Shown here one piece after another: positions 1 to 7,825 of a DNA stretch of 64,000 nucleotides; positions within the stretch are counted from its first letter, which is position 1; each line of letters begins with the position of its first letter. This DNA is from Egicoccus sp. AB-alg2 (GTDB lineage Bacteria; Actinomycetota; Nitriliruptoria; Nitriliruptorales; Nitriliruptoraceae): positions 124,001 to 188,000 of the forward strand of contig NZ_JBGUAX010000008.1 in NCBI RefSeq assembly GCF_041821065.1, read 5' to 3'. The position numbers were made by a program, and so were the translations under genes. The notes under the pieces were generated by a model, which saw only the letters and a list, made by a program, of their open reading frames with translations, had not been told where the DNA came from and searched no databases.

Positions 1-435
1 GAGCAGGCCCAGCACCTCCGGCGCATGACGCTCGTCGACGGCGAGGCTGATGCTGGTCACCGGCCCCCGGGGCCCGACGCCCGGCACACCGGTCGCCGGC
101 CACCCGGCCCGGTGCAGCAGGTCGAGTACGGCCGTGCCGTCGCCGGCCGCGACGGCACGAACCTCCGCGACGCCGGCCGTGAGCCGCTCGTCGGCGTGTA
201 GGCCGAGCAGGGTGCCGACCGCCACGCCCGTGGCGTAGGCGACCAGGCGCACCGGGTCGCCGACGCCCGCGACCAGCGACGTGAACACCGACACGTACAA
301 CAGGGCCTCCACGCCGGCGAACACGGCACTCAGCAGGCGACGGCCGCGGTTGGCCAACGCCATGCGGAAGGTCCACAGGCCCAGCGACAGGGTGGCGGCA
401 CCACCCGTCACCAGGGCGGTCGACAGGGTGCGCAC
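1..435 (-). CDS. DUF5698/UPF0316 membrane protein, 3' part outside the window
   Basis: The reading frame starts with GTG at 435, preceded by a GGAGGT ribosome site seven bases upstream, and runs off the left edge. The visible 145 residues have a hydrophobic N-terminal half with the pattern typical of UPF0316/DUF5698 proteins: a TFR..LA.RGRR stretch, a helix with E-LLYVS, then a glycine-rich helix ending in a D-E-R-L segment. A soluble DUF2179-like region follows. The family is membrane-bound and of unknown function. Nothing in the context points to a role. The antisense frames here are arginine-rich shadows. Confidence 0.7.
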   Translation of the reverse strand, partial: MRTLSTALVTGGAATLSLGLWTFRMALANRGRRLLSAVFAGVEALLYVSVFTSLVAGVGDPVRLVAYATGVAVGTLLGLHADERLTAGVAEVRAVAAGDGTAVLDLLHRAGWPATGVPGVGPRGPVTSISLAVDERHAPEVLGLL

Positions 436-688
436 GGGTCTCACCTCCGTGCCGTGGTGGGCCGGGAGGTTCCTCCCGGACGACGAACACCGCGACGTCC
501 CGAGACTGCGGGCGGTGAGCGGCCCCGGCATCGGCAGGCCCCACCCACCTCGGCGTGCTCGACCTGGGTGACGGCTGCACCCGACATGGGTGACCCCGCC
601 CACCGACTTCGGTGGTGCCCACCGGGGACGGTCCGGCCGGCGCCGGGGAAGGTCCACGTCGGCAACCCTCCGACGACCAGGACCTCCC
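436..688. other. Intergenic region with a two-part motif
   Basis: No convincing gene is seen between the GTG of the DUF5698 gene and the small gene at 689. The frames that are open are arginine- and proline-rich, as expected by chance at this base composition. The only structured element is the two-part motif at 585-623. The stretch 884-1054, between the small gene and the globin, also shows nothing I can name. Confidence 0.4.
585..623 (+). promoter_or_regulatory. Two-part motif CATGGGT-N19-GGTGGTGCCCACC (copy 1)
   Basis: CATGGGT at 585-591 is followed exactly 19 bases later by the palindrome GGTGGTGCCCACC (arms GGTGG and CCACC) at 611-623, and 65 bases later by the ATG at 689. The same arrangement, with the same 19-base gap, recurs at 5118-5156, where the next ATG with a ribosome site is 67 bases away. 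The repeated geometry suggests a promoter/operator pair. The binding protein is unknown; the LuxR-type regulator at 2457-5057 is a candidate by proximity only. Confidence 0.45.
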
Positions 689-883
689 ATGCTCAGCCCC
701 GAAACCATGTACGTCCACCTCGAGGTGCAGCGCCGGCAGCAGGAACTCTTCGACAGCCGCCGCAGCGCCACCGCCCGCCGCGGACGCCCGAGCCGCGCCA
801 GCCGGCGACGTGCGGCACGACACGAGCGGCCGCCACGGCCGGTGACCGGCTGGGTGTGGTCGCGGCCCCGCCGAGCCGTCTGA
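689..883 (+). CDS. Small arginine-rich hypothetical protein (64 aa)
   Basis: An ATG at 689 opens a 64-residue frame that begins MLSPETMYVHLEVQRRQQEL and becomes very Arg-rich. The N-terminal part resembles an amphipathic helix of the kind seen in many small actinobacterial proteins of unknown function. A purine-rich AGGA lies about eight bases upstream. The two-part motif at 585-623 lies just upstream. No domain is recognised, and the gene could be an open frame without function. Confidence 0.4.
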   Translation: MLSPETMYVHLEVQRRQQELFDSRRSATARRGRPSRASRRRAARHERPPRPVTGWVWSRPRRAV

Positions 884-1054
884 GACCGCCGCCTCCCGGC
901 GCCCCGCCGTCCGGTCCGCCTCGCGCGACCGATGCGCGGGGCGCCGGCGATGTCGCGCGACCAATCGTCTCAATGGCCGCACGGTTCCCGGCCAGCCCCG
1001 GCGTCCGGCCACCGGCCGTAGGCTGAAGTAGCGCTGAGCGGCGGGAGTCCGCAC

Positions 1055-1417
1055 ATGGGGAGCATCTTCGACCGGTACGGCGGGTTCGCGGTGATCCGCA
1101 AGGTCGTGTCCGAGTTCTACGACCGCGTCCTGGACTCCCCGCAGCTGTCGTCGCACTTCGCCGGCGTCGACATGCGGTCGCTGATCAACCACCAGACGCA
1201 GTTCATCGCGTACCTCACGGGCGGGCCCGGGGCCGTCTACACCGACGACGCCCTGCGTCGCGTCCATGCCCCGCTCGGCATCACCGAACCCGAGGTCGAG
1301 GAGATGCGCCGCCTGCTGCGCGAGACCCTCGAGGACCTCGACTTCGATCCTGCCGACATCAAGACGATCGACGGGGAGATGGAGGTCCGCACCAAGCTGA
1401 TCGTGGGCGCGTCATGA
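1055..1417 (+). CDS. Group I truncated hemoglobin (TrHbN-like)
   Basis: A 120-residue globin of the 2/2 truncated type. The proximal heme ligand is His71 in RRVHAPLGI. The distal pocket has Tyr22 at the B10 position (FYDRVL) and Gln47 at the E11 position, the pair that stabilises bound O2 in the Mycobacterium TrHbN. A GGP motif follows the E helix, as in the family. Its last codons overlap the cyclase start by ATGA, so the two are translationally coupled. Family roles are NO detoxification or ligand sensing. The coupling to a cyclase favours sensing here, which is inference. Confidence 0.9.
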   Translation: MGSIFDRYGGFAVIRKVVSEFYDRVLDSPQLSSHFAGVDMRSLINHQTQFIAYLTGGPGAVYTDDALRRVHAPLGITEPEVEEMRRLLRETLEDLDFDPADIKTIDGEMEVRTKLIVGAS

Positions 1418-2460
1418 GCGCCGACCCCGCGACGCTGCTCGCCACGCTGCAGCGACTCGAATGGGGCGTGGCCGTCGTCTCGCCCGACGACTGGCTCGTC
1501 GAGTTCGAGAACGCGACGTTCTTCCGTTGGTTCCCGCCGACGCAGGACGACACGGAATCGCTGGCCGGCCGCCTGCCCGGACTGCGTGAGGAGCGGGCCC
1601 GGGCGCGGCTGGAGGACGGCCAGCCGTTCAAATTCGAGACCGAGGTCAAGGACGGGGTCCGCAGCGTGAGCCTGCAGGTCGTCCTGCGTCCGTTCGAGAT
1701 CGAGGACCAGCCCGCCGTGCTGGTGGAGGCCCACGACACCTCGAAGCAGAAGGAGGCCGAGTACATGCTCGACTCCTACAGCCAGCTCGCCGAACGCAAC
1801 GCCCGCGAACTGCAACGCGAGAAGGAACGGGTGGAGAAGCTGCTGCTCAACATCATGCCGCGCTCCGTGTTCGACGAGATGACGGAGTTCGGCACCGTCA
1901 CCCCGCAGCGGTTCGACGACGCGTCCATCATGATGCTCGACTTCGTGCAGTTCACGTCGATGGCGGTGTCGCGCGACCCGTCCGCCCTGGTGGCGGAGCT
2001 GAACGACATCTTCACCGCCTTCGACCGGATCGTGGAGCTGTTCGGCGGCGAGCGGCTGAAGACCATCGGCGACGCCTACCTGGCCGTCGCCGGGATCCCG
2101 GACCCGTCGCCGGACCACGCCCGCAACCTCGCTCGTGTCGCTCTGCGGATCCGTCGCTACCTGGAGCGGCGCAACGCCTCCCACCCGGAACAGTGGCTGT
2201 GCCGGATCGGCCTGGACACGGGGCCCGTCATCGGCTCGATCGTTGGCGTGCAGAAGTACGTCTACGACATCTTCGGGCCGGGCGTGAACCTGGCGGCGCG
2301 GCTGGAGAGCCTCGCCGAGCCGATGCAGATCCTCGTCAGCGAGCCGGCCTACCAGCTCATCCGCAACGACTTCGTCCTCACCGACCTCGGGATCGTCGAG
2401 GTGAAGGGCTTCGGGCCCCAACAGCTGTATTCGCTGGACCGTGAGGAACCCCGGCGTTGA
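1414..2460 (+). CDS. Class III adenylate cyclase with N-terminal PAS-like domain
   Basis: A 348-residue protein. Residues 10-110 look like a PAS-type sensor domain. Residues 115-150 form a coiled coil ending in LLLNIMP, as in the linker that precedes the catalytic domain of soluble guanylate cyclases. The cyclase homology domain covers about 165-345. Metal ligands are Asp176 and Asp220, base-specifying residues are Lys216 and Asp285 (the adenylate pair), and transition-state residues are Asn292 and Arg296. All catalytic positions are present, so cAMP synthesis is expected. Only one catalytic domain is present, so it should act as a homodimer. Its start overlaps the stop of the globin gene. 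Confidence 0.88.
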   Translation: MSADPATLLATLQRLEWGVAVVSPDDWLVEFENATFFRWFPPTQDDTESLAGRLPGLREERARARLEDGQPFKFETEVKDGVRSVSLQVVLRPFEIEDQPAVLVEAHDTSKQKEAEYMLDSYSQLAERNARELQREKERVEKLLLNIMPRSVFDEMTEFGTVTPQRFDDASIMMLDFVQFTSMAVSRDPSALVAELNDIFTAFDRIVELFGGERLKTIGDAYLAVAGIPDPSPDHARNLARVALRIRRYLERRNASHPEQWLCRIGLDTGPVIGSIVGVQKYVYDIFGPGVNLAARLESLAEPMQILVSEPAYQLIRNDFVLTDLGIVEVKGFGPQQLYSLDREEPRR

Positions 2461-5057
2461 CCATGCGACTGCTCGAACGTGACGCGGAACTGCAACTGCT
2501 CGACCGCGCCGTGTCCGCGGCCGCGGCCGGGGCCGGCAGCGTGGTGCTGGTGGCGGGGGAGCCGGGGATCGGGAAGTCCGCGCTGGTGGACGCCTGGCTG
2601 GCCCGGCTGCCCGACACGGTGCGGATCCTTCGCGGCGCCTGCGACGACCTCGTCACGCCCCGCCTGCTGGGACCGTTCCGGGACATGGTGCGCGGCACCC
2701 AGGCACCGCTGGCGGGCGCCCTGGAGTCGGCGGGCTCGCGCGACGGGGTACTGGGAGCGATCCAGGCCGAGCTCAGCAGCCCGCTGCGGACGACCGTCGC
2801 GGTCATCGAGGACCTGCACTGGGCCGACGAAGCCACCCTGGACGCCGTCCGGTTCCTGGCCCGACGCATCGCCGACGAGCCCACCGTGCTGGTCACCACC
2901 TACCGCGACGACCTGCCGGCCGACCATCCGCTGCTCGCCGCAACGGGTGCGCTGACCGGCCCCGCGGTGCACCGCCTGGCGCTGGCGGGATTGTCGGTGG
3001 CCGGGGTGGCGACCTTGGGGGCGGAGGCCGGGCTGTCGGCGGCGCAAGTCCACGACATCACCGGCGGCAACCCGTTCTTCGTGACCGAGGTGCTCTCGTC
3101 GCCCGGCCGGGAGGTGCCGACGACCGTCCGCGAAGCCGTCGGCGCCCGCCTCCGCGAACTGCCCGACACCGCCCGGCGCGCCCTGGAGCAGCTGGCCGTC
3201 GCCCCGGGCGGGCTGTCGCTGGCGCTCGTCGAGCGCGTCGTCGCCGGCGGCATGGCCGCACTGGAGGAACCGGAGCGCCGCCGTTTCACGGCGTTCGTCG
3301 ACGGCACGGCACGCTTCCGCCACGAGCTCATCCGCCGCGCCGTGGTGGCCTCCTGCACCGCGGCACAGCTGGCCGTCGCCCACGCCCGGGTGCTGGCCGC
3401 GCTCGACCCCGACCGCACCGACCCCGCCCGCCTCGTCCACCACGCCGTCGGTGCCGGCGATGCGGAGGCCGTGGCCCGACACGCCCCGGCGGCGGCCCGT
3501 GCCGCCGCGCAGGCGGGTGCGCACCGCGATTCCGTCGGCCTCTACGAGCACGTGCTGCGCTTTCCCGAGCTGTTGCCGGCCGCCGAGCGCGCCGCCGTAC
3601 GCACCGACCACGCCCGCGAGTTGCTACTCGTCAACCGGTTGGAAGAGGGGTTGGCCGAGGCGGAACGGGCCGTCGCCGAATCGGAGCGCCTCGGCGACCC
3701 GGAGGGGCTCGGAATCGCACTGACGGTGCTGGCCGACGCCCGCTACTGGGGCCTGCGCGGCGCCACGGCGGCCGCGGCCGCGGAACAGGCCGTGGCCGTC
3801 CTGCGGTCACTGCCGCCGGATCGACCGCTCGCGCGGGCCACCTCGACGTTGGCGTTCGTCCAGGTGATGGACAACCGGTTCGCGGACGCGGAACGCAGTG
3901 CGGATGAGGCCGTGGTGCTGGCCGACGCCGTCGGCGCGCCGGACCTGCGTTCGCACGCGCTGGCGCAGCGCGGCCTGGCGCGCGTGATGCTGGACGACGA
4001 ACGCGGCCTGGAGGACCTGCGCGGGGCACTGCGGTCGGCGCTCGAGCTGCCGCACCACGAACACGTCGTCGTCGCCAGCGTCGGTCTCGCCTCCGCGATG
4101 CACCGGGCGGGTCGGACCGCCGACGCCGAGGAGGTGCTCGCCACCGGGCTGGCCCACGCCCAGCGCCACGACCTGACCACGGCCGCGACGACGCTGCGCA
4201 TGATGCGCAGCGGCCTGGACCTGGCCCGCGGCGACTGGCGGGAGGCGGAGCAGGGGTTGCGGGCCGCGCTGGGCGAGGGTCAGGGCACCGGTTGGGGCGA
4301 GACGGTCGCCGCCGCCCTGCTCGGCCGGCTCCGGGCCCGCCAGCAGGCCGGCGGTGCCGAGGAACTGCTCGATCGGGCCTGGCAGCTGGCGACCGCCAGC
4401 GGCGAGATCCAGCGCATCGGTCCCGCGGGCGCCGCCTGGCTGGAGTGGGGCTGGCTGACCGGCCAGCTCGACCGGGTCCGTGACCGCGTCGAGTACGCGA
4501 CCGCCACCGCCCGTCGCGTGGGCCATCGCTGGTACCTCGGCGAGCTCCTGCGCTACCGGATGCTCGCGGAGGGACCGGCCGAGGTCACCGACGCACTGCC
4601 CGAACCGTGGGCCAGCGGCTGCCGTGGCGCCTGGCGGGAGGCGGCCGCGACGTGGCAGGAACGCGGCGCCCCCTACGAACGAGCCCTGGAGCTGTACGCC
4701 TCGGCCGAGGTGGCGGCGGTCCTCGAGGCGCTGACGGAGTTCGACCGCCTGGGCGCGCTGGCCACGGCCACGCTGGCGCGCCGCCGCCTCAAGGAACTGG
4801 GCGTACGTCACATCCCGCGCGGGCCGCGGGCCGAGACCCGGGACCATCCACTCGGGCTCACCCCGCGCCAGGTCGAGGTGCTGGGGCTGCTCGTCACCGG
4901 GGCGACCAACCCGGAGATCGCCGAGCGGCTGGTCCTGTCGGTGCGCACCGTGGACCACCACGTCTCCGCGGTGCTGACCAAGCTCGGGGTCGGCTCACGC
5001 CGCGAGGTCGCCGCGCGGGCCGAGGAGCTCGGCCTGCTGCCCGCCACCGTTCGCTGA
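2457..5057 (+). CDS. LAL-type LuxR family transcriptional regulator with AAA ATPase domain
   Basis: An 866-residue signal-transducing ATPase/regulator. Walker A is GEPGIGKS at 34-41, and Walker B-like VIEDLHW is near 116-122. A long alpha-helical TPR-like middle follows, and a LuxR helix-turn-helix occupies roughly the last 65 residues (LTPRQVEVLGLL ... VRTVDHHVSAVLTKLGV). The TTG at 2457 overlaps the cyclase stop and lies nine bases after GAGGA, a better spacing than the ATG at 2463. The protein is expected to bind ATP and an effector and to act on DNA as a dimer or oligomer. The effector is unknown. The globin, cyclase and regulator form one overlapping unit. Confidence 0.88.
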   Translation: MTMRLLERDAELQLLDRAVSAAAAGAGSVVLVAGEPGIGKSALVDAWLARLPDTVRILRGACDDLVTPRLLGPFRDMVRGTQAPLAGALESAGSRDGVLGAIQAELSSPLRTTVAVIEDLHWADEATLDAVRFLARRIADEPTVLVTTYRDDLPADHPLLAATGALTGPAVHRLALAGLSVAGVATLGAEAGLSAAQVHDITGGNPFFVTEVLSSPGREVPTTVREAVGARLRELPDTARRALEQLAVAPGGLSLALVERVVAGGMAALEEPERRRFTAFVDGTARFRHELIRRAVVASCTAAQLAVAHARVLAALDPDRTDPARLVHHAVGAGDAEAVARHAPAAARAAAQAGAHRDSVGLYEHVLRFPELLPAAERAAVRTDHARELLLVNRLEEGLAEAERAVAESERLGDPEGLGIALTVLADARYWGLRGATAAAAAEQAVAVLRSLPPDRPLARATSTLAFVQVMDNRFADAERSADEAVVLADAVGAPDLRSHALAQRGLARVMLDDERGLEDLRGALRSALELPHHEHVVVASVGLASAMHRAGRTADAEEVLATGLAHAQRHDLTTAATTLRMMRSGLDLARGDWREAEQGLRAALGEGQGTGWGETVAAALLGRLRARQQAGGAEELLDRAWQLATASGEIQRIGPAGAAWLEWGWLTGQLDRVRDRVEYATATARRVGHRWYLGELLRYRMLAEGPAEVTDALPEPWASGCRGAWREAAATWQERGAPYERALELYASAEVAAVLEALTEFDRLGALATATLARRRLKELGVRHIPRGPRAETRDHPLGLTPRQVEVLGLLVTGATNPEIAERLVLSVRTVDHHVSAVLTKLGVGSRREVAARAEELGLLPATVR

Positions 5058-5117
5058 CGTCCCGGGCCGGGCCGCCGGCCGGACGGCAGCCGACCCGAGC
5101 CGTGCGGGTCACTGGCC

Positions 5118-5156
5118 CATGGGTAGTTCGCCGGGCTCAGCTGGGTGGTGCCCACC
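5118..5156 (+). promoter_or_regulatory. Two-part motif CATGGGT-N19-GGTGGTGCCCACC (copy 2)
   Basis: Identical in both half-motifs and in spacing to the copy at 585-623: CATGGGT at 5118-5124, then GGTGGTGCCCACC at 5144-5156. It lies in the gap after the LuxR-type regulator and 67 bases before an ATG at 5224 that has a GGAG ribosome site. Between 5224 and the oxidoreductase start at 5359 there is an in-frame Arg-rich leader of 45 codons. That leader could be a short leader peptide or an N-terminal extension. Confidence 0.45.
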
Positions 5157-5358
5157 GATGGCCCGACGACCCGCTCGGTCGATGCTCGTCCCGTCGCGCC
5201 GCCCACGGGTCGAAGGAGACACGATGACCACCCCCCGCACCAGCACCGTCCAGCATCGACATGACGACGCCATGAGACGGCGTAGCCGGGGCGGCGGGCT
5301 GCGGCTCCCCGCCCCGCACGAGGACCGGCGCAGCCGACCGACCACGAGGAGAGCGACC

Positions 5359-6525
5359 ATGGCCACCGCGACCGCTGACGTGATCGTCGTCGGCGCCCGC
5401 GTCGCGGGCGCCGCCACGGCACGGCTGCTGGCCCGTCAGGGACTGGACGTGCTCGTGGTCGACCGGGACCGGCCGGGCACGGACACCCTGTCCACCCACG
5501 CCCTCATGCGCGGCGCCGTCGTGCAGTTGCAGCGCTGGGGGCTGATCGATCGGCTCGTCGCGGCGGGGACCCCGCCGGTCGAGCACGTGACCTTCCACTA
5601 CGGCGACCGCATCGATCCGGTCGACCTGCGTGGAAGGGCCGGGCCGCTGTACGCGCCGCGACGGACCGTGCTCGACCCGCTGCTGGTCGACGCGGCCCGC
5701 GAGGCGGGTGCCCGGTTCCGGTTCGGGGTGAAGGTGGACGGCCTGGTGCACGGGCCCGACGGCCGCGTCGCCGGCGTGCGCACCCGAACGACAGACGGGA
5801 CGACCGAGACGCTGCTGGCTCGCCACGTCGTCGGCGCGGATGGCCGCCGTTCGCGTGTCGCCGCCGCGGTCGACGCACCGGTGCAGCACCAGGCCCGCGG
5901 TTCGGGCGCCTGCGTCTACCGACTCGTCGAGCACCTGCCGACCCAGGGCTACGAGTGGTTCTACCGGCCGGGCCGGGCGGCGGGGCTGATCCCCACCAAC
6001 GGCCGCCGGACGGTGGTGTGGTCCGGTGCCCCGACCGCACGGTTCCTCGCCGAGCGCCGCGCCGGTCTGCCGAACTGGTGGGCGACGGTGCTGGCCGAGG
6101 CCGCCCCGGAGGTGGCCGAGGTCGTGCAGTGGCTGCCGCGCGGACGGACCTGGGGGTTCGCCGGCGTCCCCACGCGGGTGTTGCGTCCGTGGGGGCCGGG
6201 CTGGGTACTCGTCGGCGACGCGGGCGCCTTCCGCGACCCGATCTCCTCCCACGGCATCACGGACGCGCTGCGCGACGCCGAGTTGGCCGCGCGGGCGATC
6301 GTCGCCTCGCACGCCGCGCCCGCCACCGAGCTCGTCAACCTGCGACGCTTCCACGCACTGCGCGACCGCAGCCTGCTGCCGGTGGTCGCCGCCACCGACG
6401 CCGTCGCCCGTTACGACTGGGACCTGCCCGAACTCGAACGCCGTCTGCGGCAGCTGAGCGATGCCATGCGCCAGGAGACCGCCTTCCTGCGCCAACTCGA
6501 CGCGGCTGCCGACCTCGCCGCCTGA
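5359..6525 (+). CDS. FAD-dependent oxidoreductase (PHBH/geranylgeranyl reductase type)
   Basis: A 388-residue flavoprotein. The N-terminal dinucleotide fold VIVVGARVAGAATARLLA has the G-x-G-x-x-G-like loop in the variant form GARVAGAA. The second FAD motif GDAGAFRDPISSHG lies near residue 285, as in group A monooxygenases and geranylgeranyl reductases. I chose the ATG at 5359 because it follows a GAGGAG site and immediately begins the fold. The same frame is open back to an ATG at 5224 with its own ribosome site. The substrate is unknown. The MaoC-type gene starts ten bases downstream, so the two probably form an operon acting on lipid or polyketide-like molecules. Confidence 0.82.
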   Translation: MATATADVIVVGARVAGAATARLLARQGLDVLVVDRDRPGTDTLSTHALMRGAVVQLQRWGLIDRLVAAGTPPVEHVTFHYGDRIDPVDLRGRAGPLYAPRRTVLDPLLVDAAREAGARFRFGVKVDGLVHGPDGRVAGVRTRTTDGTTETLLARHVVGADGRRSRVAAAVDAPVQHQARGSGACVYRLVEHLPTQGYEWFYRPGRAAGLIPTNGRRTVVWSGAPTARFLAERRAGLPNWWATVLAEAAPEVAEVVQWLPRGRTWGFAGVPTRVLRPWGPGWVLVGDAGAFRDPISSHGITDALRDAELAARAIVASHAAPATELVNLRRFHALRDRSLLPVVAATDAVARYDWDLPELERRLRQLSDAMRQETAFLRQLDAAADLAA

Positions 6526-6535
6526 GGAGACGCAC

Positions 6536-7006
6536 GTGGACCGCTCCGAACCGACCATGGTCTGGCCGCACGGGGCGCCTGCCGTCGGGGCGACGGCACG
6601 CCGCCGACGCACGATCGAGCCGCAGGACATCCAGCGCTTCACCGCCATCAGCGGCGACCGCAACCCGCTGCACTACGACGACGAGGTTGCCGAGGCCACG
6701 CCCCTCGGCGGCATCGTCGTGCAGGGCGGCGTCATCACGGCCATCCTCAACGCCGTCGTCGCCGAGGACCTGCCCGGCCCGGGCACGGTGTTCCTCCACA
6801 CCGACTGGTCGTTCCGTGCGCCGGTGCGGCCGGGCGACGTGATCACCGGCGAGGTGGAGGTGCTCGAGGTGCGGACCGACAAGCCGATCACCCGGCTCGC
6901 GACGCGCGTCGTCCGCGACGACGCGACCGTCAGCGTGGAGGGCACGGCATTGTGCTGGACCTTCCCACTGTCGCCAAGGGAACAGCGCCCCGGGCGAGAG
7001 GGGTAG
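6536..7006 (+). CDS. MaoC-like hotdog hydratase
   Basis: A 156-residue single hotdog protein. The hydratase motif is ISGDRNPLHYDD near residues 40-52, with the Asp and His of the R-specific enoyl-CoA hydratase (MaoC) active site, followed by the glycine-rich VVQGGVITAIL. The GTG at 6536 follows a GAGGAG site by six bases. An ATG at 6557 is a less likely start. The family hydrates trans-2-enoyl-CoA or related thioesters. The position right behind the FAD oxidoreductase suggests a shared pathway. The substrate is not shown by the sequence. Confidence 0.8.
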   Translation: MDRSEPTMVWPHGAPAVGATARRRRTIEPQDIQRFTAISGDRNPLHYDDEVAEATPLGGIVVQGGVITAILNAVVAEDLPGPGTVFLHTDWSFRAPVRPGDVITGEVEVLEVRTDKPITRLATRVVRDDATVSVEGTALCWTFPLSPREQRPGREG

Positions 7007-7107
7007 GACGCCTCTGGCCCTGGCTCACCCTCGGCGCGACGATCGTCGTGGGCCTTCAGGTCCGCGGTCCGGACGTGGCCGCGGCCGGCTCCGAGGTGGT
7101 GAGCCAC

Positions 7108-7764
7108 ATGCGCGTCGTCCTGCGTCCCCGGAGGCTGTGGGCGGTACTCCTGCTCACCGTCCTCCTCGTCGTCACGTTCGTCACACCGGCGGGCGCGGCC
7201 ACGACCCTGCGCGAAGGGTCGCGTGGTCCGGCCGTCGTCCAACTGCAGACCCGACTCCAGGAACTCCGCTACGACGTCGGCCCCGTCGACGGGGTGTTCG
7301 GCGCCAGCACCAAGCACGCGGTCGTCGCCTTCCAGAAGGTCAACGGCCTCAGCCGCGACGGCGTGGTCGGCACCCGGACACAGGCGGCGTTGAAGGACCC
7401 GGTCCGGCCCAAGCTCCGGCGTGATCGGGCAGGCACCTACGTCGAGGTGGACCTGACCCGCCAGGTGCTCTACCTCGCAAAGGACGGCCGCATCGTCCGG
7501 ATCGTGGACGCGTCGTCCGGCAAGGCCTCGACCCCCACGCCGACCGGCCAGTACCGGATCGAGCGGCGGATCGACGGCTACCGGACCGGGCGCCTGGGCA
7601 CCATGTGGCGGCCGGCGTACTTCTACAAGGGGTACGCCATCCACGGCTACCCGTCGGTGCCGTCGTACCCGGCCAGCCACGGTTGCGTGCGGGTCCCCAA
7701 CGCCTCGATGAACCGGATGTGGAGCCGCCTGCCGGTCGGCACGCCGGTCCACATCTACCGATGA
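7108..7764 (+). CDS. L,D-transpeptidase with peptidoglycan-binding domain
   Basis: A 218-residue exported enzyme. Residues 1-31 are a signal peptide with positively charged start, hydrophobic core and AGA cleavage site. Residues 33-96 are a PG_binding_1 domain (LREGSRGPAVVQLQ ... VDGVFG). Residues 111-218 are the YkuD catalytic domain with the active site SHGCVR (His191, Cys193). It should form 3-3 cross-links in, or attach proteins to, peptidoglycan. An upstream in-frame extension to 6952 overlaps the MaoC gene and lacks a good ribosome site. The ATG at 7108 has GAGGTGG eight bases ahead and gives a proper signal peptide. Confidence 0.9.
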   Translation: MRVVLRPRRLWAVLLLTVLLVVTFVTPAGAATTLREGSRGPAVVQLQTRLQELRYDVGPVDGVFGASTKHAVVAFQKVNGLSRDGVVGTRTQAALKDPVRPKLRRDRAGTYVEVDLTRQVLYLAKDGRIVRIVDASSGKASTPTPTGQYRIERRIDGYRTGRLGTMWRPAYFYKGYAIHGYPSVPSYPASHGCVRVPNASMNRMWSRLPVGTPVHIYR

Positions 7765-7779
7765 CCCCGCCGCGTGGTG

Positions 7780-7812
7780 ACGGCCCCGGTGCCAGGTCAC
7801 CGGGGCCGTTTC
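7780..7812. terminator. Bidirectional hairpin terminator
   Basis: An 11-bp perfect stem (CGGCCCCGGTG at 7781-7791 pairing with 7798-7808) with a six-base loop lies between the convergent L,D-transpeptidase and K+ importer genes. It is followed by TTT on the plus strand. Confidence 0.75.
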
Positions 7813-7825
7813 GCCGGCCGCGCCA

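Noticed and set aside
5224-5358. N-terminal extension of the FAD oxidoreductase from the ATG at 5224
   Set aside because: The extension is Arg-rich and precedes a normal FAD-fold start that has its own ribosome site; a separate leader peptide remains possible.
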